Of a stretch of 64,000 nt of DNA, positions 11,952 through 24,020 are shown piece by piece. The position numbers were made by a program, and so were the translations under genes. The number at the start of each line of letters is the position of its first letter. Position 1 is the first letter of the stretch. The notes under the pieces were generated by a model that saw only the letters and a program-made list of their open reading frames with translations, did no database searches and was not told where the DNA came from. Origin of the DNA: Aselliscus stoliczkanus. Its lineage: Eukaryota > Chordata > Mammalia > Chiroptera > Hipposideridae. The stretch lies in contig CM066736.1 in NCBI GenBank assembly GCA_033961575.1, forward strand, positions 7,969,501 to 8,033,500. The letters are read 5' to 3'.

Positions 11952-13350
11952 AAAGTAAAGCGACTGTACAGCGTCGTCTGGCCCTCATGGTCAGTGGCGT
12001 TACTTTCTGCCGAGTGATTCATGCCTGTTGCTCAGAGCACTGCAGGCGGAATGGTCGTTGGGCCATTGTCACGGTGCATGGGGATGCCCGGCTCTGCCAG
12101 CTGGTTCTGTCTGCCCGCTTCTGTTTGATCCTGTTCCTTCACTGGCATTCGTGACAAGAGCCAAGTCCATGGTTTTCAGTCAGGGCTTTGGAAGTCTGTA
12201 GGGGCCTCTTGGTCATCGCAGTGACTGGGGATGTTGCTACAGGCACTTGGGCTGGCAGTGGCCTGGGGTGGGGAGCAGGGATGTTCCCCGGCCATAAATG
12301 TAAGGGCTGGTTGTGCAAATGAACACTTGTCCCATCCACAGTCGGCTGGGCTGCTGGCATTCCGAAAGGTACAAGCTGAATTGGGCTTGACTTTCTCTTG
12401 ATGCCTTGTAAAGTGTAATAGTTTGATACAATCCCTCTGGCTCTAGATCTGCTCTGACGGGTGCAGTTAGCTGACTAACCAGCCTCCGGGCCTTTCTGAG
12501 GGTTCCGGTCGTTTGGTGCAAACCTTTGGGCTGGATTTATGCCTTGGGAAAACCGGGTGTCTTGCAGCCTGTGTCCCAGCTTTACACAGCCTTTTTGCTG
12601 CCTGTCCCAGCCTCATCACTGATGCGGACACAGTGACATTCAGCTTGACAGGTCATTTGCAGTTTTTGGTGCCCCAGGGGCTGCTGGTGAGAGGGAGATT
12701 GTGGAAGATAAACCAAGAAAGGAATGTAACCTCCCACTGGGGGATGCTCTCTGCCCTTCCTGCCTGGTTCTGGGGAGCGCTCCCCCTTAGCAGGTGGTCG
12801 CTGATTACAGTTGCAGAGCCTCTGTGGGCAGAGCGTGGAAACTCACAACTTCTGATTTCCTTTTGCTTTCAGTCTCCGTGTAGATGGATGGCAGCCTTCC
12901 ACTGCGGGAAATGAAATATGCTCAGGCAACGTGGGCCCCAGGCACAGATGAGAAAGGGCTAATGGCACTGAGGAAGGAGCTAGGGGGGGAGACACGCGGT
13001 TAGTCATTATTAATCTGTGACAGCTGCCAGCCGCAGGCAGTTAGCACCCTGACTGTGCCTGGGACGCAGGGCCTCTGTGTCTCTCCTTTCTGGAAGAATC
13101 CTGGGCCCAGAGGCCTGTCTCTACTCATGTGCTGTTCAAACCCCAAATCCGAGTGGAAGAGGTGATGGGAACTTAATGCTGGATGAGGGAGGCTTCCAGC
13201 CGACCGGCCATGGGTACCATTTAGGACGTCCCTGGCCGGGGACTCGGAATTTAATCTGGCTAAACGTTCCTTCTAATGGGAGAGGATTTATGATGGTACC
13301 ATATTAGTCAGTCACACTGAATTAGTGAATGAGAAAGGTTTTCTCTTTTT

Positions 13351-13456
13351 TTTTTTTTTTTGAGGACAGTGTCACTGGCCCTCCTATGTGGGATCTGAAC
13401 CCCGGGCCGCTGGCATCCCAAGCCAGCTCTTAACCACCGCGCTACTCGGCCAGCCC
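13351..13456 (-). repeat. Short tRNA-headed SINE
   Basis: Short form with hairpin and poly(A), flanked by the direct repeat AGGTTTTCTCTTTTT. Confidence 0.85.
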
Positions 13457-13809
13457 AGGTTTTCTCTTTTTAACCCATATCCAGTCCTTTTGATGAGGCT
13501 TCACAGAGGTCTCTTCACAGAGATCTCGGTGGAGTATTAACGTATCTTAAAATCTGCCTCTGACACCCACCAGTGTCCCCTTCTGACAGAGCCTCAGGCA
13601 TGCGACAGCAGCCAGGTAGAATGTGACATTTTTATTTTTATTATATTTCTTTCTCTGGTTACCTTCTATATATGGCAAGTGATACTGGTTTTCATATGTG
13701 CTAGTAATAGGAGGTTTCCTTTGAAATACATCTAGAGGAGGGAAAAAGCAGAGGTGAATTTAAGGAAACAACTGATACAACAGATGGTGTGCCAGGATGG
13801 CAGAGCATC

Positions 13810-14266
13810 TTTTTTTTTTTTCCCCCAAGATTTTTATTTGGGAATTGGGGGAGGGTAACAGCGTTGGGGAATCGGGGAAGGGGAACAGACAAGTTGCTGT
13901 CTTTTTGTTCTTCAGTCTACTTGAGGAGGACGTTGCTTCACTGGCCCATGTTGGTATCGTCATTGCACTCTTCCTGGATGAGGCAGATCGGTCGCCGGTC
14001 TCTGGATGGTCGATCACTGTGGCTATTGGCAGCCCACGCTGGCTGCCAGCCACTCACGCTGGCTGCGGGCCACTCACTGTAGCCTATGGCAGCCCACTGC
14101 AGCAGGGGCTGCAGCCTACACCATCGCTGGGGCTCGCACAGCCCAGCTCCAGGTGAAGCTGTTGTTAGCTGTAGAGGGCAGTGTCACTGGCCCTCATATG
14201 TGGGATCCGAATCCGGGCCGCTGGCATCCCCAAGCCAGCTCTTAACCACTGCGCCACTCGGCCGGT
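13810..14266 (-). repeat. Long tRNA-headed SINE (T+ type)
   Basis: Complete but more diverged copy; the tail complement reads AAGATTTTTATTTGGG and the head ends CACTCGGCCGGTC. The body contains an extra GGCCCATG-type segment shared with other older copies. Confidence 0.85.
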
Positions 14267-14604
14267 CTCCTGCCTCCCTTTTTTATTTGCTTATTCAGCA
14301 AACCCATTTTGAGTGTCTACTATGTGCCTGATGCCATGCTGGTTGCAGGCATAGCAAGGTGCTCCCTACTGTGTAGTAGAGGAGACAGATTGGAAAGACA
14401 TAGGTGGGAGTCAGTGTGACAGGTGTACTGTGGAGGGTGTTAGGCAAAATGGTTTTTAGTGCTTGGTGTGACTGACGCCATCTTGAGAAGCAGGTTGCTT
14501 TCAGTGACTGCCTGAGGGGTTGGGCTCATATCACCTGAAAGGCATGTTCTAAGTAGATAAGTAGGCTCATTAAGTTTCTTACTGCCTTGGAATATACAGC
14601 TCTT

Positions 14605-14696
14605 TTTTTTTAATTTATTTATTTATTTTTAATTAGTTTCAGGTGTACAACACAGTGCAATAGTTATACATTTTACCCCTCAAAGTGACAACCCCC
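14605..14696 (-). repeat. Short 5'-truncated L1 3' end with target duplication
   Basis: About 92 bases including poly(T) and AGTTTCAGGTGTACAACACA, flanked by TGGAATATACAGCTCTT and TGGAATACACAGCTCTT (17 bp, one mismatch). A clean L1 insertion. Confidence 0.7.
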
Positions 14697-15194
14697 TGGA
14701 ATACACAGCTCTTAACAAGCACATGCCACTTGGCTATGGGCCACCTCTGTTCCTGGTGGCTGCGTGTGCATGTGTGTGTGTCTTGTGTCTGTCCACCTTA
14801 GATGGTGGAAAGACCCACCATCTAGACTCTGTTTCTGTCCATGAGATCCTTCAAGAAACTTTAATTCTCGAGTTGTCAGTCTCTTTCTTCTGTCTCTTGG
14901 TCCCACCCTTCTTTGGAGGTTGGTTCCCATACACCCCGGGAAGTTTCCCCAGCAGGGGAAGTACTGCAGGCAGCGCACTGAGCAACGATTACATGGCACA
15001 GGAAGTCAGGCCCTTCACTGCTGAGCAGGTCAGGAAAGCTTCCCAGAGGAGGAAGTATTCGAGGTGGGTCTAAAAGAATAAATAAAACATAACTGTGCGT
15101 AGGTGCTCAAGGCAGAGAGAGGGAGTTCTAGGCTGAGGGGACAGCATGTACAGAGCATGAAAGCCTGAAGAAATATGGTGACTTTAAGGCCCTT

Positions 15195-15350
15195 GCACCT
15201 GAACCTTTAACGTGCATTTGAATCGCTTGGGAATCTTGTCGGAGTGCAGATTTTGACTGAGTAGCCCTGGGGCAGGAGCTGAGACTCTGTCCCTAAGTAG
15301 CTCCCAGGAGACACTGCCTGCTGCTGGTCTGCAGACCGTGCACTGAGTAG
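15195..15350 (+). mobile_element. MER5A-like hAT fragment
   Basis: Recognised by GAATCGCTTGGGAATCTTGT and GGTCTGCAGACCGTGCACTG, close to the MER5A consensus as remembered. Confidence 0.65.
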
Positions 15351-15394
15351 CTGGGTGTAGACAGAGCTCGTGGCACAACAGTAATTTGATAGAG

Positions 15395-15565
15395 ACAGCT
15401 AGCATCTGCCTGCTTGCTTCCTTGTATTCCAGGCATGTTTTGCACTCTCCGTAGTCATCCCATTTAACTCTTACACCAGCCCCCATGGGGGAAATAATTA
15501 GTATTATCCCCACTTTACACTTGAGGAAACTGAGGCACTGACAGGCTAGTAACTTAGCAAAGCGG
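15395..15565 (-). repeat. MIR
   Basis: CATCCCATTTAACTCTTACA and TTGAGGAAACTGAGGCACTG, antisense MIR. Confidence 0.65.
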
Positions 15566-16332
15566 AAGCTGAGGTTAGAGACAGGTGTCCATTGGCTCAG
15601 AGAAGAGGAGACCTTGTGAGTTGTTCTGAAAAGCTTGGACTTGATCTTGAAGGCAGAGGGAGAGAATTAAGATGATGAAACGGAGGGCCTGGATGAGATG
15701 TGCCTTTTGTAGAGATTGTTCTGGCCATGCACCCTCCACAAGTGACGTGTCATGTAGAGTCTGTGTCCCAGGTGAGCACATCTTTGCTTTACTGTATTTT
15801 GAACCAAGCAGCTAAATATTTCCTGGCTCTCCCACCATTGTAGCTGTTGTTGATGTTGTTTCTCTTGGTTGATTTTTCAACGATTGAGTCAGTTCACATG
15901 TTTGAACTTCTCTTTGAACCTTACCGTCTTGTCTGAAAAATCAAGATTGGACCTTCTTCCTCACACAGCAGATGCTGCTCTGTAAGACGGGCTCACAGTT
16001 CAAAGGAAACGCCAGCTCACACAAGGCGAAGGGCTTGAATTCATCTGCTCGCATTTAAAAAAAATTTGAATGACCTCTGTGTTGTCAGATTCTGCATACA
16101 TTGTATTTTATGTCTGCCCAGGTTCCAGCCAGCTAAACACTTTTGTTATGAGCTGGGTGTCAAGGCTGAATATTGCATTTTGAAACTGAGAGTCAAATAG
16201 CAATTTAAAATCCTGACTTTCATACCTATGTGTGAAATTCAGATAAATGAAATGGAAATATAACAGGGCTGCTGTGTTAGGAAAGATTGACTCTGTCACT
16301 CCTTGTAGAAATCTTTTAAGGGGTAACCATTT

Positions 16333-16470
16333 TGATATATGTATACATGCACACACATGCACATGCACGCATGCTCACATACACGCACATACACGCACGT
16401 ACACGCACATACACACACAATACACATATATTGTTAGATGTATATTGTCATATATAATATATGTAATATT
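16333..16470. repeat. CA/CGCA-rich microsatellite
   Basis: Alternating purine-pyrimidine run with ACACGCACAT units followed by AT-rich ATATATTG repeats. Confidence 0.85.
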
Positions 16471-17094
16471 TGAAACACATACATATTTTTTTCTTTTTAC
16501 TCTGCCTTTCACTTCCTTGATTTCTCCATGTGTGATTTCCCGTTACCGATTAGGCTTATTTGAAATTAATGGTCCCTTGAAGGCAAGGGACCATTATGTC
16601 ATTTTTAAAAATGGAACCTGTCTTCGGCTTCACCCTGGCCTGTCCTCCTTTCTGTCTGTTTCTGCAGCCAGTCCTTCTCCACTTCCCTGCATCCCCTCTT
16701 CTGTTGGGATCAGTCCCACGGTGGCTGCCAGGTTGAGTCTCTTCTTTTGCTGATGGCGTTCGTTCCCCAGCTCCCCCTACTGGATGGAGGCCTCCTTCCT
16801 GGCTCCTTGTTTCAAGGGTCGGAGTTCTCCTCCTCGCTCTGGCTGGGGGAGACGCATGGGTGGGGGTGCCATGGATTTCTGGTGTAGGTGGACTTCGTTG
16901 GGCTAACAAAGCTGGCATGCCCACAGCCCAGTGGTACCCAGACCACTTCCACTGTCCTCGGGTTTCCAGATCTGAGCACTGACATACGGCTTGTTCTGAG
17001 TTAAACAAGCAGTAAAAGGAGGCAGATCATAAATGCCTTAAGAACAAGGGTTACATCTTTACTTGTGTACTGTACGCCAGTACCCACTGGCTTC

Positions 17095-17265
17095 CTTTTT
17101 ATTAAATTTATTGGGGTAACATTGGTTAATAACGTTATAAATTTTGGGTGTACAACTTTATAAAACAGCTGTATACTCTTGTGGGGTCACTACCTGAAGT
17201 ATAGCCTTCTTCCATCACCATATATTTGATCCCCTTTACCCCCTTCCGCCTACCCCTCGCTTTCA
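17095..17265 (-). repeat. Bat-type L1 3' end
   Basis: TAAATTTATTGGGGTAACAT and GGGTGTACAACTTTATAAAA, like the 3' UTR of L1 elements common in bat genomes. Confidence 0.6.
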
Positions 17266-17394
17266 TTCTTAATCAGTTATGTTAAAAGGTTTCTCTTTTT
17301 ATAACTATTTCCTCATTGGGGAAAACTTAAGCAAAATAGATTTAAAAAGAGGAGGAGAGGCCTTTATAATCCCACCACCCTGAAAAAAAAAAAT

Positions 17395-17760
17395 CCCCAT
17401 GACTTTTTTAGTATCTATCTTTCTGCCGATTATTATATCCACAGGCGAATGCACATGTATGGCTTACATCATCCACTGTTTGGAAGTTTGGTCTTCTTTT
17501 CACTTAACACTTATTCTGCTCATCTTTCCAAGGCACGAAATATCCTCTTACAACATCGTTTAAATGGCTGCAGAACATTCTTTTGTATGAATGAGCAATA
17601 ATGTTATTTAGGCAGCTCTTTCTGGTTGGACATTTACGTTGTTTCTGATGTTTCTGTCACTGTAGTTATAATTAAGATGAGCATGTTTGTAGCTATTGTG
17701 CACAACTGTGAATATTTCCTAGGATAAATTCCTTAAAGCGGAAATGCTGAGCCAGGCTTT
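17395..17760 (-). repeat. L1M 3' UTR-like fragment
   Basis: Has TCACTTAACACTTATTCTGC, GGTTGGACATTTACGTTGTT and CTTAAAGCGGAAATGCTGAG, a typical L1 3' UTR order. It ends about 50 bases before exon 7. Confidence 0.5.
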
Positions 17761-17812
17761 TTTTTTTGAGACTTTTGACACATGGTAATATTTTACTTTT
17801 GTTTCTCTCTAG

Positions 17813-17914
<102 letters not shown>

Positions 17915-18594
17915 TAACAATATTCTGTGGTGACAGTCACTCGTGGAGATTCTCATTCCCAACATCCCTGTAACTTTTTCTGAGGGCCATGTGCCCGTAT
18001 GGGCAGACCCGAGGCCTTCTGTATCTTCATTGTGAGCGATTTTCAAAACAGTCAACTATGGTGGAGACTGATGGCCTCATTCACCGAGGTCCCGTGATGC
18101 CGATGACTGAGTGAAATTGCCACTGGGAGGGTTTGAATGTGGCTGTTTCCTCCTGTTAATTAATTTTGTCTGCCTAAGAGCGGTACTGTCAAGGCTTGCC
18201 ACCTCCAAGTGTCAGGCTACACCAGGAGCCACAGGGCTCCCAGGCCTATGTCCTTGCTCGGCAGTACCTGGCTATGGGTCCTGGGAGAGGCACGCCTCCT
18301 TCTGAGACTCGGTTCCTTCATCCGGGGAACAGACAAGCTTTTCCTGGGGGCTCTTCCAGCTGTTCTGCTCCCTGATGCCCCAAGCTCGAGTGCCTGGAGA
18401 TTCAGGTACATACCCACACATTGCCCAGAAGAGGGCATTGTGATAAAGTAGTACCTCCTTTAACACCCCTATGCTGCCAGGTGGAGCCCAAATTGAACCA
18501 TGCGGGGAAAGAGGCCCGGAAGGACATAGGCCTTGGATGAGGATCCCAGAAGTGGCACTCACATCCTGAGGGATGACTGTGTGCCAGACTCACT

Positions 18595-18918
18595 GTGTCC
18601 ATAGCTCAGTCCATACCACATGCACACACAGCAGGTGTGCTTACTGTCCCCGTGTTATAGTCCATCTTATTAGCTGTGTCCATAGCTCAGTCCATACCAC
18701 ATGCACACACAGCAGGTGTGCTTACTGTCCCCGTGTTATAGTCCATCTTATTAGCTGTGTCCATAGCGCAGTCCATACCACATGCACACACAGCAGGTGT
18801 GCTTACTGTCCCCGTGTTATAGTCCATCTTATTAGCTGTGTCCATAGCGCAGTCCATACCACATGCACACACAGCAGGTGTGCTTACTGTCCCCGAGTTA
18901 TAGTCCATCTTACTAAGG
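18595..18918. repeat. 81-bp minisatellite, four copies
   Basis: Unit starts GTGTCCATAGCTCAGTCCAT; starts lie at 18595, 18676, 18757 and 18838. Units 1-2 share ATAGCTCAG and units 3-4 share ATAGCGCAG; otherwise they are nearly identical, so expansion is recent. The unit length is a multiple of three, which leaves meaningless open frames on both strands. The 3' end of the last unit continues into MIR-like sequence. Confidence 0.9.
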
Positions 18919-19100
18919 TCGCAAGTAGGGGGAAGTGGGAGAACTGGCACTGGAGCCCCCAAGGTCGCTGCTCTTAGCACCGTGCTCTAATGCACGGGTC
19001 CCCAGAGTGGGCTTGCAGGGCCCTCCACTGGGAGAGGGAAGGAACATTTAGAGTTTCCCTTGATTTATATCCTTTACTTTAAAAAGGCGGCGGGGGGGGG

Positions 19101-19524
19101 GGGGCGGCCGAGTGGCGCATTGGTTAAGAGCTGGTTTGGGATGCCAGTGGCCCCGGTTCGGATCCCACATATGAGTGCCAGTGACACTGCCCCCTACAGC
19201 TAACAACAGCTCCACCTGGAGCTGGGCTGTGTGAACCCCGGCGACAGTGTAGGCTGCAGCCCCGGCTGCAGTGGGCTGCCATAGGCTACAGTGAGTGGCT
19301 GGCAGCCAGCGTGAGCTGCCAATAGCCACGGTGAGCGACCATCCAGAGGCTGGCGACCGATCTGCCTCATCCGGAAAGAACGCAATGACGATACCAACAG
19401 TGAAGCAACATCCTCCACAACTAGACTGAAGAACAAAAAGACAGCAACTTATCTATTTCCCTTCCCCAATTTCCCAACGCTGTTCCCCTCCCTCAATTCC
19501 CCAATAAAAATCTTTTAAAAAAAA
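19101..19524 (+). repeat. Long tRNA-headed SINE (T+ type)
   Basis: Sense copy relative to PTPN11, starting in a G-rich run and ending AATAAAAATCTTTTAAAAAA. It puts a sense AATAAA into intron 7. Confidence 0.85.
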
Positions 19525-19608
19525 GTGGGGGGAGGGGAATTAAATCTGATATACAGATTCATGGCAGTGCATGCATCAAGTATTTACCCAACTTAAAAAC
19601 AAAGCTTG

Positions 19609-20050
19609 TGGGCCGGCCGAGTGGCGCATTGGTTAAGCGCTGGTTTAGGGATGCCAGCGGCCCCGGTTCGGATCCCACATGAGGGCCAGTGACACTGCCC
19701 TCTACAGCTAACAACGGCTCCACCTGGAGCTGGGCTGTGCGAGCCCTGGTGATGGTGTGGGCTGCAGCCCCTGCTGAAGTGGGCTGCCATAGGCTACAGT
19801 GAGTGGCCCGCAGCCAGCGTGAGCGGCTGGCAGCCAACGTGGCTGCCAATAGCCGCGGTGAGCGACATCCAGAGGCCAGCGACCGATCTGCCTCATCCGG
19901 GAAGAGCGCAATGACGATACCAACAGTGAAGCAACATCCTCCGCAACTAAACTGAAGAACAAAAAGACAGCAACTTGTCTGTTCCCCTTCCCCGATTCTC
20001 CAACGCTGTTCCCCTCCACCAATTCCCCAATAAAATCTTTAAAAAAAAAA
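19609..20050 (+). repeat. Long tRNA-headed SINE (T+ type)
   Basis: Complete sense copy only about 85 bases after the previous one, ending AATAAAATCTTT plus poly(A). Target duplication AAACAAAGCTTGT on both sides. Confidence 0.9.
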
Positions 20051-20205
20051 AAACAAAGCTTGTTTGTATAATTGTATATATATTTCAGGGTTCAAAACTT
20101 TATTATTAAAGTATTAATATATTGGGGTGCACGTTTAAATTTGGAGAGCATTGTTGTAATGTCTCATCAGTTCAAAGCCATTTTGTCAGGTCAAAGCCAT
20201 TGTAA

Positions 20206-20326
20206 CTAGTAACTTTTTTTTTTTTTTTCCCTGAGGGCAGTGTCACTGGCCCTCATATGTGGGACCCGAACTGGGGCCGCTGGCTTCCCAAGCCAGCGCT
20301 TAACCACTGCGCCACTCGGCCGGCCC
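20206..20326 (-). repeat. Short tRNA-headed SINE
   Basis: Flanked by a perfect 18-bp direct repeat AGGTCAAAGCCATTGTAA (20188-20205, 20327-20344). Confidence 0.9.
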
Positions 20327-20372
20327 AGGTCAAAGCCATTGTAAACTGCTTCGCGCGCGCGTGTGTGGCAGT

Positions 20373-20488
20373 TTTTTGTTTTGTTTTTTTTTTGAGGGCA
20401 GTGTCACTGGCCCTCATATGTGGGATCCGAACCGGGGCCGCTGGCGTCCCAAGCCAGCTCTTAACCACCATGCCACTTGGCCAGCCCG
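20373..20488 (-). repeat. Short tRNA-headed SINE
   Basis: Flanked by the direct repeat GTGTGTGGCAGT; inserted beside an alternating GC/GT run at 20350-20366. Confidence 0.85.
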
Positions 20489-20796
20489 ATGTGTGTGGCA
20501 GTCTTTCTGTGTACATGTGCACACGTACGAGGTGTATGTATATCACATCCATAGAGATTATTTGTAATGTGTGTAGGTGAGGCTGGGAGAAAGTGGAGGC
20601 ATTTAGAACATGGAGAAAGGGCAATGAGGAGTTTGCAGGAAATCAGTTTGAGCCCCAGTGTGGTCCTAATGACCGCGGGACAGCCTCATCCTTTTTATGT
20701 GGAAGTTATCATTTCTGCTCAGGAGGCCAAATGGCGCTCATTAGGAAGATGTAGGGACGCAGGGAAAGATGAAGGGGACAGAAGCATGCCGTTTCT

Positions 20797-20855
20797 TTTT
20801 TTTTTTTGAGGGCAATGTCACCGGCCTTCACATGTGGGACCCGAATCGGGGCCGC
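20797..20855 (-). repeat. Short SINE, 5'-truncated
   Basis: Only the 3' part of the head (B box region), hairpin and poly(A) are present, yet TGCCGTTTCT flanks both ends. It therefore inserted already truncated. Confidence 0.75.
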
Positions 20856-21144
20856 TGCCGTTTCTAAAACAGAATATGATCGCCCTTTCCTCAGAGATCC
20901 CAATCAGACACTTCCCCTGATTAACATCTTATTTCTTTAAAGATGCGGAGTCTGAGGCAAAAGAACATTGTTCTGTTAAGACATGCAGCTGTATTATTAA
21001 CCCCTGTTGTAAAATGTATTGATAGGTAGCCACTAGGCCGCTACTGTACTTTTCGGAATTTGGTCAGTTGGTACCATCAGAATCTTGTCTTCTAGGTATT
21101 GTATTTCATTCTGCTTCATAAAAACAAACAAACAAACAAACAAA

Positions 21145-21480
21145 CCTTTTTTATTATGGAAAGTTTCAGATGTATTCCGAAGTAGACAGAATAGTATAAA
21201 GAACCCACATGGACCATCACCCAGCTCCAACAATTGTCCGTTCGTTTCCAATTTTCGTTTTATTTATACTCGGATCTACTCCTCTCTCCCCAGGTTATTT
21301 TGAAGCAAATCCTAGACATCAGATCATTTAGCTGTACTTTACTTTTCCCTTAAAAACAAAAACTTTTTGTTTTGAATAATTTTAGATTCACAAGAAATGA
21401 CAAAAATATCTAGAAGGCTCCCATGTACCCTTTCCCCAGCTTCTCCCAATGATAATAATATCATGTATATCCATAGTATA
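21145..21480 (-). repeat. L1M 3' UTR-like sequence
   Basis: TTATTATGGAAAGTTTCAGA, AATAGTATAAAGAACCCACA and TGAAGCAAATCCTAGACATC appear in consensus order. Confidence 0.6.
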
Positions 21481-21686
21481 TTATCAAAACCAGGAAAGTG
21501 ACATAGCTACTTTATTTTTCTTTTAAAAAGCATCATGAGGCATTGGACAGTGTTCATATTATCGTTATGCTTATTTGGGATTTAACGCTTGCTGTGGTCT
21601 TATCATTAAATGAACAAAACTTAGACCAGGTTGAGGATGAACTGATTTGACTGATTGGTTCTGACAAGGTCTCAGTGTTTTTGTGA

Positions 21687-22085
<399 letters not shown>

Positions 22086-22214
22086 TGATAGAGTAGGTTT
22101 AACGGATCAGGCACGTCAGGTTGATCATGTTAAGAGCTGACTAAACAAATTAAGTTTACTCTAACTGACCCTCTGGCATAAAGGGAGTTGAGTAGATTTG
22201 ATTATGATGTGCTT

Positions 22215-22700
22215 TGGTGTAATTTTCTTTATATTTCTTCTGCTTGGGGTTCATTGAGCTTCTTGGATCTGTGGATTTATGGGTTGTTTTCCTTTTTCAA
22301 ATTTGGATAACGTTCACTGTTTCTTCAAATGTGTACCCCCACCCCACCCTGTCCTGGGATACCAATTACACGCATATTAGGCTGTTTGAAGTTGTCCTAC
22401 AGCTCACAGAGGCTTTGTTCATTTTTTTCTGTTCTGTTTTTTCCCCTTTGTTTTCATTTTGAATATTTCTTTTGCTATACGTCTTTAAGTTCATCTTTTC
22501 TTCTGCAGCATTTAATCGGCTGTTAGTCCTATTCAGTGGGTTTTTTGTTGTTTTTTTTCATAACGGACTCTGTCCTTTTCATTTCTAGAAGTTTTATTTG
22601 AGTCTTAATATTTTCTCTCTCTTTTTCACACATGCATCATTTCTTGTAGCTTTTGAACATAATGAAATACATTTGTAATAATTGTTTAATGTCCTTGTTA
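22215..22700 (-). repeat. Old L1-like sequence
   Basis: GGGGTTCATTGAGCTTCTTG, CCAATTACACGCATATTAGG and TTGAAGTTGTCCTACAGCTC match a well-known old L1 module in order. Confidence 0.6.
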
Positions 22701-22933
22701 CTAACCCTGTTGTATGCATCGTTTCATTTTTCCAGTTTTTCAGTCATTTAAGGCGGGATGGGGCAGCTTGTCCTGTTCAGTCACTGTATCCAGAAGCAGT
22801 GGTCAGAAAGGGGGGTGGAGAAAGGCCTGTCCAGCACTTCCGGGTGATTAGAGTACAAATAAACAAGCAGCGATGTCACTGGTCATATAAACTATACTTC
22901 TCATCACTTTTAAGCATTTAAAAATTCATTCGA

Positions 22934-23040
22934 GGGCCGGCCTTGTGGCGCAGTGGTTGGGAGCTGGCTTGGGAAGCCAGCGGCCCCAGTTCAGGTCCCG
23001 CATGTGAGGGCCAGTAACACTGCCCTCAAAAACAAACAAA
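22934..23040 (+). repeat. Short tRNA-headed SINE
   Basis: Sense copy with degenerate A-rich tail, flanked by TAAAAATTCATT-type direct repeats. Confidence 0.8.
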
Positions 23041-23379
23041 CTATATAAAAATTCATTTGAATTAACTAAACAATATAGTCATAAATATTCAAACACATGA
23101 CAGTTAAATTTGCTTTTGTCACCCTCTGTTGTCCACCCATTTTAGTCACCTCCCCCAGCATAAACCCTGTTATCAGTCTGCTGTGTGTTTTTCTATGCTG
23201 TCTTCTTGGCATTTACTACATATGTGCACGTATTATAGGCATTACAATGGGCCTCACATGCCTGCATTTACATATATACACGTTTTTACATATGTACCTA
23301 TAAATATGTAGTACTATTTTCTGAAAAAAAAAAAATTATGAAAAAGTGCTTTCCTACGGTGACTTTATTGTGCATCTTG

Positions 23380-23710
23380 GGTTTTTTCCCGCCCCACTAA
23401 ATATATGTTCCCACTTCGTCTGTTTGTTGGCCTATCTCATTCTTTTTAGTAATCTCATGATATCCCATGGTGTGGATGTGCCATAATTTAACCATTTTGC
23501 TTTGGGCGTTTAAGTGTTTTAGTTTTTGCATTTACAAGCAGTGCTGAAGTGAACAGGTGTGTTCTTGCTTTTTTGTGTGTGTGGCAAGAGTTTCTCTAGG
23601 TCAGACTTCAAAAACCACTAGGTCACAGGGTATGCATGTTGTAAATTTATAAAAGTTCCGCCAAACTGCCTTCTACATTCGCAGCAGTGTAAGCCTAGTA
23701 CCCATCTCCC
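23380..23710 (-). repeat. L1M 3' UTR-like fragment
   Basis: AGCAGTGCTGAAGTGAACAG, GTCACAGGGTATGCATGTTG and GCCAAACTGCCTTCTACATT in consensus order. Confidence 0.55.
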
Positions 23711-23914
23711 CACTGTCTTCATGACACCTCAGGTTTTTAAAAATTGTACATCCCCCGCTTATAAATCTCACTGATAGCTCTGTCTGTCATCCCAAAGTGA
23801 GCCCGTCCACGTGGGTTTTTCAATATGGAAAAGTTCGGTGTTTTTGTTTGTATTCTAGTCAGAGTTCTTTTTTTAGATATACTTTAATTGGTTTATATAA
23901 AAAAGTTGCGTGGA

Positions 23915-24020
23915 GGCCAGCCGAGTGGCTGTGGTGGTTAAGAGCTGGCTTGGGAAGCCAGCGGCCCTGGTTCGGGTCCCACATATGAGGGCCAGTGACA
24001 CTGCCGTCAAAAAAAAAAAA
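23915..24020 (+). repeat. Short tRNA-headed SINE
   Basis: Sense copy with a pure A tail; direct repeats AAAAAAGTTGCGTGGA and AAAAAAGTTGTGTGGA flank it. Confidence 0.85.

Noticed and set aside
18595..18918. CRISPR-like array
   Set aside because: Whole 81-bp units repeat without variable spacers, and the DNA is mammalian.
18573..18977. 134-codon frame with a perfect repeating peptide
   Set aside because: It is produced by the 81-bp minisatellite, whose unit length is a multiple of three; the opposite strand is open too. No splice or promoter evidence.
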